Shown: positions 49,603 to 57,064 of the stretch, one piece after another
Numbering within the stretch: position 1 is the first letter of the stretch
How the letters are laid out: each line of letters begins with the position of its first letter
Assembly: GCA_001803415.1 (NCBI GenBank)
Contig: MHDC01000038.1
Span: 1 to 57,625, forward strand
Length of the DNA stretch: 57,625 nucleotides
Reading direction: 5' to 3'
From: Microgenomates group bacterium RBG_16_45_19
Lineage (GTDB): Bacteria > Patescibacteriota > Microgenomatia > UBA1400 > RBG-16-45-19
Notes under the pieces: generated by a model
Seen by the model: the letters and a program-made list of their open reading frames with translations, nothing else
Database searches by the model: none
Told to the model about the DNA's origin: nothing
Position numbers and translations under genes: made by a program

Positions 49603-50626
49603 GTTTTTCCTTTGCCTTCAAAATTTCTTGATATACTTTTTCATAATTATCTACCATTCGTTCCACCGTAAAGTTTTTATCTACTCTTTCCCTACAATTT
49701 TTCCTGGAAATTAGGTCAATATTTTTCATAGCCCGTTCTGCTTCTTTGAGATTTTTAACAACAAAGCCCGTTTTTCGATCGTCAATTACTTCAGGAATAG
49801 ACCCCAATTCCATTCCGATAACGGGTGTCCCAGTTACCATCGCCTCAATGAGAGTTAAGCCAAATCCTTCGGGGTAGGTGTTTAAATGAAGAAAGCCATA
49901 AGCGTTTTTCAACAGAGCTTTCTTGTCTTCCTCGTCGACTAATCCTACATATTGGATTTTAGAATTTAGATGAGGTTTGATTTCTTTTTCAAAGTATTCT
50001 TTATTTTCTGAAGCGATAAGGCCGGCAATTTTTAGGTTAGCGTTTAGTTTTTTTACCAACTTTATCGCATTATGGACACCTTTATCCGGAGATATTCGAC
50101 CGATAAAACAAAAATAATTATCTGGCTTACCGTTATACGGGTACTCGTTTACCGGAATACCGTGATAAATATTGGCTATATAATTTAAATCCGGTGCGTG
50201 TTTTCGATCGGCATAGCTTATTGAAACATAATGGGTATTTGAATATTTTTTGTAAATTTGGATAACTTGCGGAGAGGAAAAACCGTGGATGGTAGTAACA
50301 ACGGGGGTTTTAACCAGTTTTGAGAAAACAAGCGGGTAAGCATCGTAGTGATTATGGATAATATCGTATTGATCTGAGTCTTCAAAAACCGAAGCCGTAT
50401 GAAGGTATTGATAAACTCTTGGTTCTAAACCGGAGTTTTCCATTATCGGTTTAGGACAGACCCATTTTAACCGGGCAGTAGTTACCGAATCTCCTGTTGC
50501 GTAAAGAGTTACTGTATGGCCGAGTTTCACCATTCCTTCTGCGATACGACTGGCAATTAATTCCCACGGGCCGTATGTAGTCGGAGGAGTTCTCCAATGA
50601 ATTGATGAAAGAATAGCAATTTTCAT
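49595..50626 (-). CDS. GT4-family glycosyltransferase
   Basis: YICFIGRISPDKGVHNAIKLVKK-type motif (FCFIGRISPDKG), NTYPEGFGLTLIEAMVTGTPVIGMELGSIPEVIDD. Confidence 0.93.
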   Translation of the reverse strand: MKIAILSSIHWRTPPTTYGPWELIASRIAEGMVKLGHTVTLYATGDSVTTARLKWVCPKPIMENSGLEPRVYQYLHTASVFEDSDQYDIIHNHYDAYPLVFSKLVKTPVVTTIHGFSSPQVIQIYKKYSNTHYVSISYADRKHAPDLNYIANIYHGIPVNEYPYNGKPDNYFCFIGRISPDKGVHNAIKLVKKLNANLKIAGLIASENKEYFEKEIKPHLNSKIQYVGLVDEEDKKALLKNAYGFLHLNTYPEGFGLTLIEAMVTGTPVIGMELGSIPEVIDDRKTGFVVKNLKEAERAMKNIDLISRKNCRERVDKNFTVERMVDNYEKVYQEILKAKEKHE

Positions 50627-50631
50627 TACGT

Positions 50632-51819
50632 TTATTTTTTTAAAATAGTAATTGTTTTAAAAAGATCGAGGTATCGAAGTCCTATATTTGACCAGGTCAT
50701 TAACCTTCCGTAATCGTACGCTTTTTGGCTAATTTTTTCTTTTTTATCCTGATTTTCCCACAATTCTATTACCGCAGAAGCAATCGAGTCAGCGTCCTGA
50801 AAAGGAACAAGAATACCTCTGGTATTGTTTAGAACCTCCTTCGCATATAAATATGGGGTGGAAATACAACATTTTCCTGCGCCTAGGGCATAAGCAAGCG
50901 CTCCGGAGGCAGCTTGTTGGGGATCAAGATACGGGGAGACATAAAAATCAATGGTTTTTAACCAATCGATTAATTCGTCAAGCGAAAGATATTTGTTAAC
51001 AAATTTGACATTCTTTTCTATTTTTAGTCTTTTTATTTCCTTTTCAAGAAAATTGCGGTATTCTTCGCCGTTAGTTTGTAAAAATACCGGGTGTGTTTGT
51101 CCGATTACTAGATATAAAACATTTGGATAAATTTTGGCGATAGTAGCCACGGCATCTAAAGCATACTCAATTCCTCTCGTTGGAGTTAATAGATTAATAT
51201 TACCAAGAATTATCTTTCCGGTAAGTTGTTTTTTCTCCTTATATGTATCTGTCGGAGCAAATGTAAAATCGGGCGTTCCGTGCGGGATGACTATAATTTT
51301 TTCTCTAGAGGCGCTATATGTATTGACCAATTTCTCCTTAATTTTTTCCATCATAACAACGACAGCATCCGATTTTTTAATTAACCTTTTTAAAATTGCT
51401 CCTTCCCGACTGTTTGGATCATCTAGTACGGTGTGGAGGGTAGTTACTAGCGGTTTTTTTAGCGATTCTACAAAAGGAATAATATATTCACCACATTGAC
51501 TGCCGTACAAGCCATATTCGTGTTGGAGTGAGATAATATCAGTACTCGATTGATTAATGTAGTTAGCTGCTTCAAGATAAGTATGTAACTCCTCTTGTTT
51601 AATTTTGTATTTTACTTCCCACGGGTAATTTATACGCTCTTTTGGCCTTGTGGTGGCCATAATTTCTGCCAAATTATGAGGATTAAGTAAGTTGATCGCG
51701 TTAGTTAAATCTTTTGTATAAGTGGCAATACCACACTTACGGGGTATGTATGAAGAAAGGTAAATAACCCTAATTTCTTTAGACTTTGAAGTTAAAAGTT
51801 TTTCTAAGTTTTTTGTTAT
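50632..51819 (-). CDS. GT4-family glycosyltransferase; true N-terminus extends beyond ORF-track TTG start at 51672
   Basis: In-frame upstream translation KEIRVIYLSSYIPRKCGIATYTKDLTNAINLLNPHN is the typical GT4 N-terminus. No ATG/GTG/TTG before the in-frame stop; first post-SD codon candidate is ATA 51819. Start uncertain. Confidence 0.8.
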   Translation of the reverse strand: MTKNLEKLLTSKSKEIRVIYLSSYIPRKCGIATYTKDLTNAINLLNPHNLAEIMATTRPKERINYPWEVKYKIKQEELHTYLEAANYINQSSTDIISLQHEYGLYGSQCGEYIIPFVESLKKPLVTTLHTVLDDPNSREGAILKRLIKKSDAVVVMMEKIKEKLVNTYSASREKIIVIPHGTPDFTFAPTDTYKEKKQLTGKIILGNINLLTPTRGIEYALDAVATIAKIYPNVLYLVIGQTHPVFLQTNGEEYRNFLEKEIKRLKIEKNVKFVNKYLSLDELIDWLKTIDFYVSPYLDPQQAASGALAYALGAGKCCISTPYLYAKEVLNNTRGILVPFQDADSIASAVIELWENQDKKEKISQKAYDYGRLMTWSNIGLRYLDLFKTITILKK

Positions 51820-51959
51820 ACTTGAGATCCTTCCTTTACTTGCGTTTCATCTCGTTGAGAAATCAGCCCATAATATACCACTAATCTTCCATTTTGTACA
51901 ATTGTGCCGGTTGGAAAAACTACATTGTTTGTTTGTCCTATCTTTTCTTGAGCTGCGTC
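51816..51959 (-). pseudogene. C-terminal remnant of a second GH130-like protein
   Basis: Translates to DAAQEKIGQTNNVVFPTGTIVQNGRLVVYYGLISQRDETQVKEGSQV*, homologous to KASWEKSGVTNNVVFPTGAVVRDKRLYIYYGAADK of the intact neighbour. Confidence 0.88.
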
Positions 51960-52951
51960 AACAGCTCTGTGAGGTCAACAGATTTAGCGGCGATTAACTT
52001 GTCAGCAGCCCCATAATAAATATAAAGTCTTTTATCTCTTACTACTGCTCCGGTAGGAAAGACAACATTATTTGTAACACCACTTTTTTCCCAAGAAGCC
52101 TTTGGGGAAAACAGAGGTTCTTTTAATCGCCCCAAAACTTTTAGGGGATTTTTGAGATCAAGTAGGGCAGCGGAGGCGTGATAGATTTTTCCAAAAGGAG
52201 AATCCTGCACCGCATGATAGATAATAAGCCATCCGTCTTTTGTTTCGATAGGGGGACAACCACCGCCAATGTTGCGGTTTTCAAACCAAAAAAGAGGATC
52301 AAGTACAATAAAATCACCTAAATTCTTGAAATAATTGCGCCAGCAGTCTTTTGTAAGTTCGGAGAAATTATTAAAGTAAACAATTTGGATTCCGGGTAAT
52401 ATTCGGTGGAGAAGAGCAAATTTATGATTGAATTTTTGGGGAAAGAGGGAGGCGTCTTTTTCAAATAGCAGAATGTCCTTGCCTTCCCTTTCTTTATAGA
52501 GCATTTCGAACATGGTATATATTTCTCTGACTTTTGACTCGCGAAAAATGTCTTCCGCTTCATCGTAAGAGATTTTCGGCGAGATAAGGCCTTGTTTGGC
52601 GAAATGGACAAGATCTTTACTTGTGGCGTAGGCAATAAGAGCATTTTTACCGTAATGGGCAGTATAGAGAAGGTAATATGTTCCTTCTAAAAGAGTAATT
52701 CTGGGATCTTCTACACCTTTTTTCTCATAATCATATTCCTGGGATAAGATTGGCTCTTTAAGTCTTTTTACAACTTTATTATCTTTCAGCTGGCAGTAGC
52801 CTATGGAAGAAACATCATTGCGGTTAATTGCCCGATAAAACATGTGGGTAATGTCATCCACCTGGATGCAGGCAGGGTTTAAAACACCTTTATTTTCGAA
52901 TTCCAGATTTGTTTTTTCTAAAATTATTCCCTCGTTTTTGACTGTAATCAT
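51938..52951 (-). CDS. GH130-like glycosidase/phosphorylase-family protein
   Basis: Five-bladed propeller-like repeats; GVEDPRITLLEGTYYLLYTAH, GGGCPPIETKDGWLIIYHAV, TNNVVFPTGAVVRDKRLYIYYGAAD. Confidence 0.88.
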   Translation of the reverse strand: MITVKNEGIILEKTNLEFENKGVLNPACIQVDDITHMFYRAINRNDVSSIGYCQLKDNKVVKRLKEPILSQEYDYEKKGVEDPRITLLEGTYYLLYTAHYGKNALIAYATSKDLVHFAKQGLISPKISYDEAEDIFRESKVREIYTMFEMLYKEREGKDILLFEKDASLFPQKFNHKFALLHRILPGIQIVYFNNFSELTKDCWRNYFKNLGDFIVLDPLFWFENRNIGGGCPPIETKDGWLIIYHAVQDSPFGKIYHASAALLDLKNPLKVLGRLKEPLFSPKASWEKSGVTNNVVFPTGAVVRDKRLYIYYGAADKLIAAKSVDLTELLTQLKKR

Positions 52952-52980
52952 AATCTTTAATTCCTCAATTGGTTAGACTT

Positions 52981-53208
52981 TTATTTACCCTGTAATTGAT
53001 AACCGGTTAATTCATCCAAACCAACCCCGAGGGCTTTCGCCATTTTCTTTAGCGTATCAAGCGTTGGGTTAATATTCTCGCCCTGCTCAATCTTAATAAT
53101 CGTGTTGTTGGCAACATCGGCGAGCTTGGCGAGACGATCTTGCGAAAGCCCCTTTTTCTCTCGTAGCTTCTTAAGATTTTTTGATAGCGGATATTCTTGC
53201 TTTGACAT
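52981..53208 (-). CDS. XRE-family HTH transcriptional regulator
   Basis: NLKKLREKKGLSQDRLAKLADVANNTIIKIEQGENINPTLDTLKKMAKALGV. Confidence 0.93.
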   Translation of the reverse strand: MSKQEYPLSKNLKKLREKKGLSQDRLAKLADVANNTIIKIEQGENINPTLDTLKKMAKALGVGLDELTGYQLQGK

Positions 53209-53284
53209 AGTTTATCTACATTAGTACTATTTTAATGATACTATAAAATACATTTTCAGTCAAAATATTCGGGAGCAATGATTT

Positions 53285-53319
53285 GTTGTGTGCGCACGGA
53301 TGGGCGGCGCAAACACAAC
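53285..53319. repeat. Imperfect hairpin beside inverted-repeat copy 2
   Basis: GTTGTGTGCGC - 11 nt loop - GCGC(AA)ACACAAC. Confidence 0.75.
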
Positions 53320-53325
53320 CCCCTT

Positions 53326-53426
53326 CCTTTTAGCCCGCCTGAGCGTTCAGTTTATGCCGCGCAAAGCGCGGCAATCAGTCGGAGTTTCGTTCAAAAAAGG
53401 TACGAGCTTCGTTCAGTAATTGCGAC
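53326..53426. repeat. ~101 bp inverted repeat, copy 2
   Basis: Reverse complement of 48471-48571 with two mismatches. Confidence 0.97.
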
Positions 53427-53449
53427 AAAGTTAGAACCGAATTTCGCAA

Positions 53450-53479
53450 TTGTTAGCTCGCTTTGCGAGCAATTATAAT
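53450..53479 (+). promoter_or_regulatory. Candidate promoter of GT2 gene with a palindrome in the spacer
   Basis: TTGTTA (53450-53455), 18 nt spacer containing GCTCGC-TTT-GCGAGC, TATAAT (53474-53479). Confidence 0.55.
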
Positions 53480-53510
53480 CTGATAAAATGATATCAAGAA
53501 TACAACAATT

Positions 53511-54221
53511 ATGAAACTAAATTTTCCTAAATCACCAGCCACCTCTTGGGTTATAAGGACGAAAAATGAAGAAAAATGGTTCGGTAAAGTTTTGGAAACC
53601 CTTTTTATGCAATCTAGGCTTGATTTTGAAGTGATAATCGTAGACTCCGATTCTACAGACAAAACTATCGAAATTACAAAAGACTTTCCGGTTCGAAAGA
53701 TTATTAACGTTTCTGAAAAAGACTTTAATTATAGCTATGCGCTTAATCTTGGAATTAAAGAGTCTTGGGGCGAATACATAGGAATTATTAGCGGCCATTC
53801 GCTTCCTATAAGTCGAACATGGTATCAGGATGGGATGAAGAATTTTGCTGACCCTAAAATGGCAGCAGTGACAGGTTGCTATACGGCATTACCCGATGGT
53901 TCCCTAGATGAGGAACTAGGCGATCTTCATTTTGATCAGAGACGACTGGAAAAAGAGTATTATTGCAAATGGATGACCAACACAAACGTAATTATCAGAA
54001 AGGATTTGTGGAGAAAATACCCATTTGATGAGAGGCTAGAAGAGTGTGAGGACTATGATTGGGCTTGTGAAATGATTGCAAGAGGATGGAATATTGTTAA
54101 AGACCCAAGATTCAACGTTTATCATTCTCATGGCGGGATTGGAAGATCAACTTACAGTGAAAGGGTTCCCACTTGGCAAAGGGTTTGTGCACTTATTGAT
54201 AAAAAGAAAAGACCGAGCTAA
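53511..54221 (+). CDS. GT2-family glycosyltransferase
   Basis: SWVIRTKNEEKWFGKVLETLFMQSRLDFEVIIVDSDSTDKTIEI; NTNVIIRKDLWRKYPFDERLEECEDYDWACEMI. Confidence 0.93.
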   Translation: MKLNFPKSPATSWVIRTKNEEKWFGKVLETLFMQSRLDFEVIIVDSDSTDKTIEITKDFPVRKIINVSEKDFNYSYALNLGIKESWGEYIGIISGHSLPISRTWYQDGMKNFADPKMAAVTGCYTALPDGSLDEELGDLHFDQRRLEKEYYCKWMTNTNVIIRKDLWRKYPFDERLEECEDYDWACEMIARGWNIVKDPRFNVYHSHGGIGRSTYSERVPTWQRVCALIDKKKRPS

Positions 54222-54240
54222 CCTTCTTGTAGAGGCATAT

Positions 54241-55161
54241 ATGGAAAATCAAATTAATGTTGGTAATCAAAATACCCAGCAAATCGGTCAAAATCCTATT
54301 AACCAAAATGTACAAACTACAGGAAATCCGAAGGTAAAATATTTGGCCTTAGGAATAGTGGTTTTTCTTGGATTTTTACTTTTTGGTCTTGGTGGGTATT
54401 ACTTTGGTAAACAGTCAACAAATTCCTATCAGGATTCAAAAAAAACAGCAAATCAACCTCTCCCCTCTTCGACTACTACTGAAGCTGACGACGCGGCCGA
54501 CTGGAAAGTATATTCAAATGAGAAGTATGGATTTGAAGTAAAATACGATCCTGAATCAAGTCCAACCGAACAAGTTGGAACCGAAGACACTGGTCAATTT
54601 ACATATTTACTATTGGTTAAATTTGGAACAAATCCGTTAAAATTTCCGCATGGCTATACATTAACAGTTAATAAACAAAAATCTTTAGATGACTATCGTA
54701 CGGAGTTAATTGGTCACAGCACTGACAAAATTGATTCAGAAAAAGAAACAACGACCAATGATAGTACTTGGACAAAATTAAATTATCAAATATTTCTGAC
54801 AACAGATTATATTCCTGTTACAACAGCAATTTTAAGCAAATCTGGATATAGTTATACTATAACTGCCAGCATACTAGATATTGACCAAATCCTTTCTACT
54901 TTTAAATTCAGAATAAAATACACTGACCTAAGTGAACTAAAAACTGCGGACGTACTTGTTCAAGATGGGTCGTACTACGGACCACCTTTCGATCCAGATT
55001 TATATCAACTTGAGATCGGACAATCAAATCATCTGTTTGCTAAAAGTGACACAGTAAATCTCAAACAGTATTTAGGTAAGCGTATTAAAGTTAGCTATCG
55101 AGAAATCAAGGGGATAGTAATGGGCGAACAACAATTAGTAATTGTTGAATCTGTTGATTAA
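54241..55161 (+). CDS. Membrane-anchored extracytoplasmic protein, unknown function
   Basis: MENQINVGNQNTQQIGQNPINQ..., one TM (YLALGIVVFLGFLLFGLGGYYFG), extracellular domain. Start moved from 54076 to ATG 54241 to avoid GT2 overlap. Confidence 0.75.
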   Translation: MENQINVGNQNTQQIGQNPINQNVQTTGNPKVKYLALGIVVFLGFLLFGLGGYYFGKQSTNSYQDSKKTANQPLPSSTTTEADDAADWKVYSNEKYGFEVKYDPESSPTEQVGTEDTGQFTYLLLVKFGTNPLKFPHGYTLTVNKQKSLDDYRTELIGHSTDKIDSEKETTTNDSTWTKLNYQIFLTTDYIPVTTAILSKSGYSYTITASILDIDQILSTFKFRIKYTDLSELKTADVLVQDGSYYGPPFDPDLYQLEIGQSNHLFAKSDTVNLKQYLGKRIKVSYREIKGIVMGEQQLVIVESVD

Positions 55162-55163
55162 AA

Positions 55164-55478
55164 GCGATTGCGGAGCAATCGCAAAAATCGCGCGCGCAAA
55201 AAATAATTGCGAAGAATTGGCATTCTTCGCAAAACGTGTCGGTTCGAACTTCTTTTTATCCAATCGGCAGCTCGCGGCCGAATATAAAAAGGGCTTCTCG
55301 GCGCTCCGTGCGGACGGCGGTGCACGGAGCGCCTCCACCCTTCCGGACTCTTTTTCTCTTTTGGTCGGCGTTCCTGGACGAATTGAGGAACGCCTGGTAC
55401 AAACTCAATTCTTTCGAGTTCAGTGTACCAAATATCGGTCGATTTCTCAATCCAAATCCAGCCTTACTCATTATGAGT
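55164..55478. repeat. Dense array of perfect/near-perfect inverted repeats
   Basis: Hairpins at 55164-55182, 55207-55232, 55253-55290, 55300-55333, 55367-55394, 55395-55430 and a small palindrome at 55466-55478. Confidence 0.9.
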
Positions 55479-55607
55479 TGAGGGGTATGGGTTGCCACGA
55501 GACCTTCATATTTTATGATTACTGAGTCCTTGTAAAACTGCAATGAATTTTTTCAAATTACCAGAGAACTTCTCCCCAAAATAAGCTATAATTGCAGATA
55601 GATTGAT

Positions 55608-56402
55608 ATGAAGAAAAATAAGACAGCAATTGTCACTGGTGGGGCGATGGGCTATAAAACTGGCGGCACTTCTATTGGCGGTGCAATCTCCATAAAACTT
55701 GCGAAAGAAGGCTTCAGCGTAATCGTCGTTGATTTAGGCGAAATGGGACAGAGAACGGTGGACGTTATTAAGAAAAATGGCGGGGACGGAATATTTCTCA
55801 AAGCAGATGTTACCAATACGGAGGAAGTTAATAAAATCATTGACACAATCAAATCAACTTATGGTAGTCTTCATTGTCTTGTAAATTGTGTTGCTCGTTA
55901 TAGCCCTGGTATGGGGAAAAATGTAGCTGACATTTCAGAAGAAGAATGGAATAAAACTCTTGAGGTGAATTTAAACGGGTATTTTAAAATGGCAAAGTAT
56001 TCGATTCCCTTGATGCTTGAATCAGGTGGTGGAACGATTATAAACATATCTTCAATTGAGAGCCAGGTAGTATTACCTAACTTCAGTGTTTATTCTGTCT
56101 CAAAGGCTGCTGTTGACGCATTAACCAGAACTATGGCTGTGGATTTTGCTCCCAAAATACGATCAAATTCTGTTGTGCCTGGCTTCGTAAAGATTGCCAA
56201 CTCAGAGAATAACAGAACCCCAGAACAGCTTGAGAAATGGTATAGCGATATTTCAAAGCAGTATCCAATGAAGCGAGTCTGTGAAGTCGATGAAATTGCA
56301 AATATAGTTGCGTTTCTGGCAAGTGACCAATCTTCTTACATCAACGGACAAGCGATCGTAGTGGACGGGGGCAAGACCATCGCTGACACTCACGAGTTTT
56401 GA
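55608..56402 (+). CDS. Short-chain dehydrogenase/reductase (SDR)
   Basis: TAIVTGGAMGYKTGGTSIGGAISIKLA; NCVARYSPGMG; YSVSKAAVDALTRTMAVDFAPKIRSNSVVPGFV; SSYINGQAIVVDGGKTIAD. Confidence 0.93.
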   Translation: MKKNKTAIVTGGAMGYKTGGTSIGGAISIKLAKEGFSVIVVDLGEMGQRTVDVIKKNGGDGIFLKADVTNTEEVNKIIDTIKSTYGSLHCLVNCVARYSPGMGKNVADISEEEWNKTLEVNLNGYFKMAKYSIPLMLESGGGTIINISSIESQVVLPNFSVYSVSKAAVDALTRTMAVDFAPKIRSNSVVPGFVKIANSENNRTPEQLEKWYSDISKQYPMKRVCEVDEIANIVAFLASDQSSYINGQAIVVDGGKTIADTHEF

Positions 56403-56493
56403 TTAAATATTTTATGTCTGATCGGTACCCCGTAAACTAAGACAATCTTCTACGACTCAGCGTTACAATACGGTCGTAAGAAAGGAGTCTTAA

Positions 56494-56595
56494 ATGCAGC
56501 GGAAAATGATCCCCAATTTGGAGATACTCGATACTTTTGTTACTGCATTGTTTGAGTTGAAAAGTTCTAACAAAAAGCCAGTTTTGGCTTCTTGA
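56494..56595 (+). CDS. Possible small protein (33 aa)
   Basis: MQRKMIPNLEILDTFVTALFELKSSNKKPVLAS* with SD AAAGGAG 8 nt upstream; TACAAT at 56464-56469. Confidence 0.4.
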   Translation: MQRKMIPNLEILDTFVTALFELKSSNKKPVLAS

Positions 56596-56637
56596 TAGTG
56601 TAATTATTGGCTCTTTTTGATATAATCCGAGTCAGGT

Positions 56638-56706
56638 TGATATAACCAGCCACTCAAGTTAGAATAATTTGAAACCGCCAGATTGGTTATATCAGTCAGG
56701 CGGTTT
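56638..56706 (+). promoter_or_regulatory. Overlapping alternative inverted repeats in a 5' leader
   Basis: TGATATAACCA (56638-56648)/TGGTTATATCA (56684-56694) and AAACCGCC (56672-56679)/GGCGGTTT (56699-56706). Confidence 0.6.
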
Positions 56707-56729
56707 GTTATTGAATGGAGGTGAATATT

Positions 56730-57050
56730 ATGGCAGAAGAAAGAGCAGGTTTCCAAAGACCACAGCCAACCCGAGATAACTGGACATCTCGGCTTAGGCA
56801 AGAACACGGTCTTCATACGGATGCATCAATGGAAGAAGTTGAGCAGAAGGCGATCTCTTTATTGGGAAGTCCTCCCACAGCAATTACTGGAGCTGAGTTA
56901 GTTTTAGGTCGTAGGGTAGATGCAGGAGATAAAGAAATTACACCCATAATTGCAACTCCTGGATTAAGTCCCGAAGACAGGTTTAGGCTTCTATTGTTAC
57001 GAAAATCTGTGGAGGATATGCAAGAAGAACAGGGTGGGGAAAAGGGTTAA
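56730..57050 (+). CDS. Hypothetical protein
   Basis: MAEERAGFQRPQPTRDNWTSRLRQEHGL from ATG 56730, SD GGAGGTGA at 56717. Confidence 0.6.
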   Translation: MAEERAGFQRPQPTRDNWTSRLRQEHGLHTDASMEEVEQKAISLLGSPPTAITGAELVLGRRVDAGDKEITPIIATPGLSPEDRFRLLLLRKSVEDMQEEQGGEKG

Positions 57051-57064
57051 GCCCTTGTGTCAAT

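Noticed and set aside
52981-53208. XRE protein as antitoxin of a toxin-antitoxin pair
   Set aside because: Adjacent genes are GH130-like and the inverted repeat; no toxin-like partner seen.
53278-53478. 66 aa ORF through repeat copy 2
   Set aside because: Overlaps repeat, hairpin and GT2 promoter; no SD; different frame from the repeat's coding-like frame.
55164-55478. Retron or diversity-generating retroelement RNA
   Set aside because: No reverse transcriptase gene in the window and no template/variable repeat pair noticed.
55142-55525. 127 aa + strand ORF (and 95 aa antisense ORF 55256-55543) across the hairpin array
   Set aside because: Sequence is dominated by inverted repeats that keep frames open on both strands; no recognisable domain; treated as non-coding.
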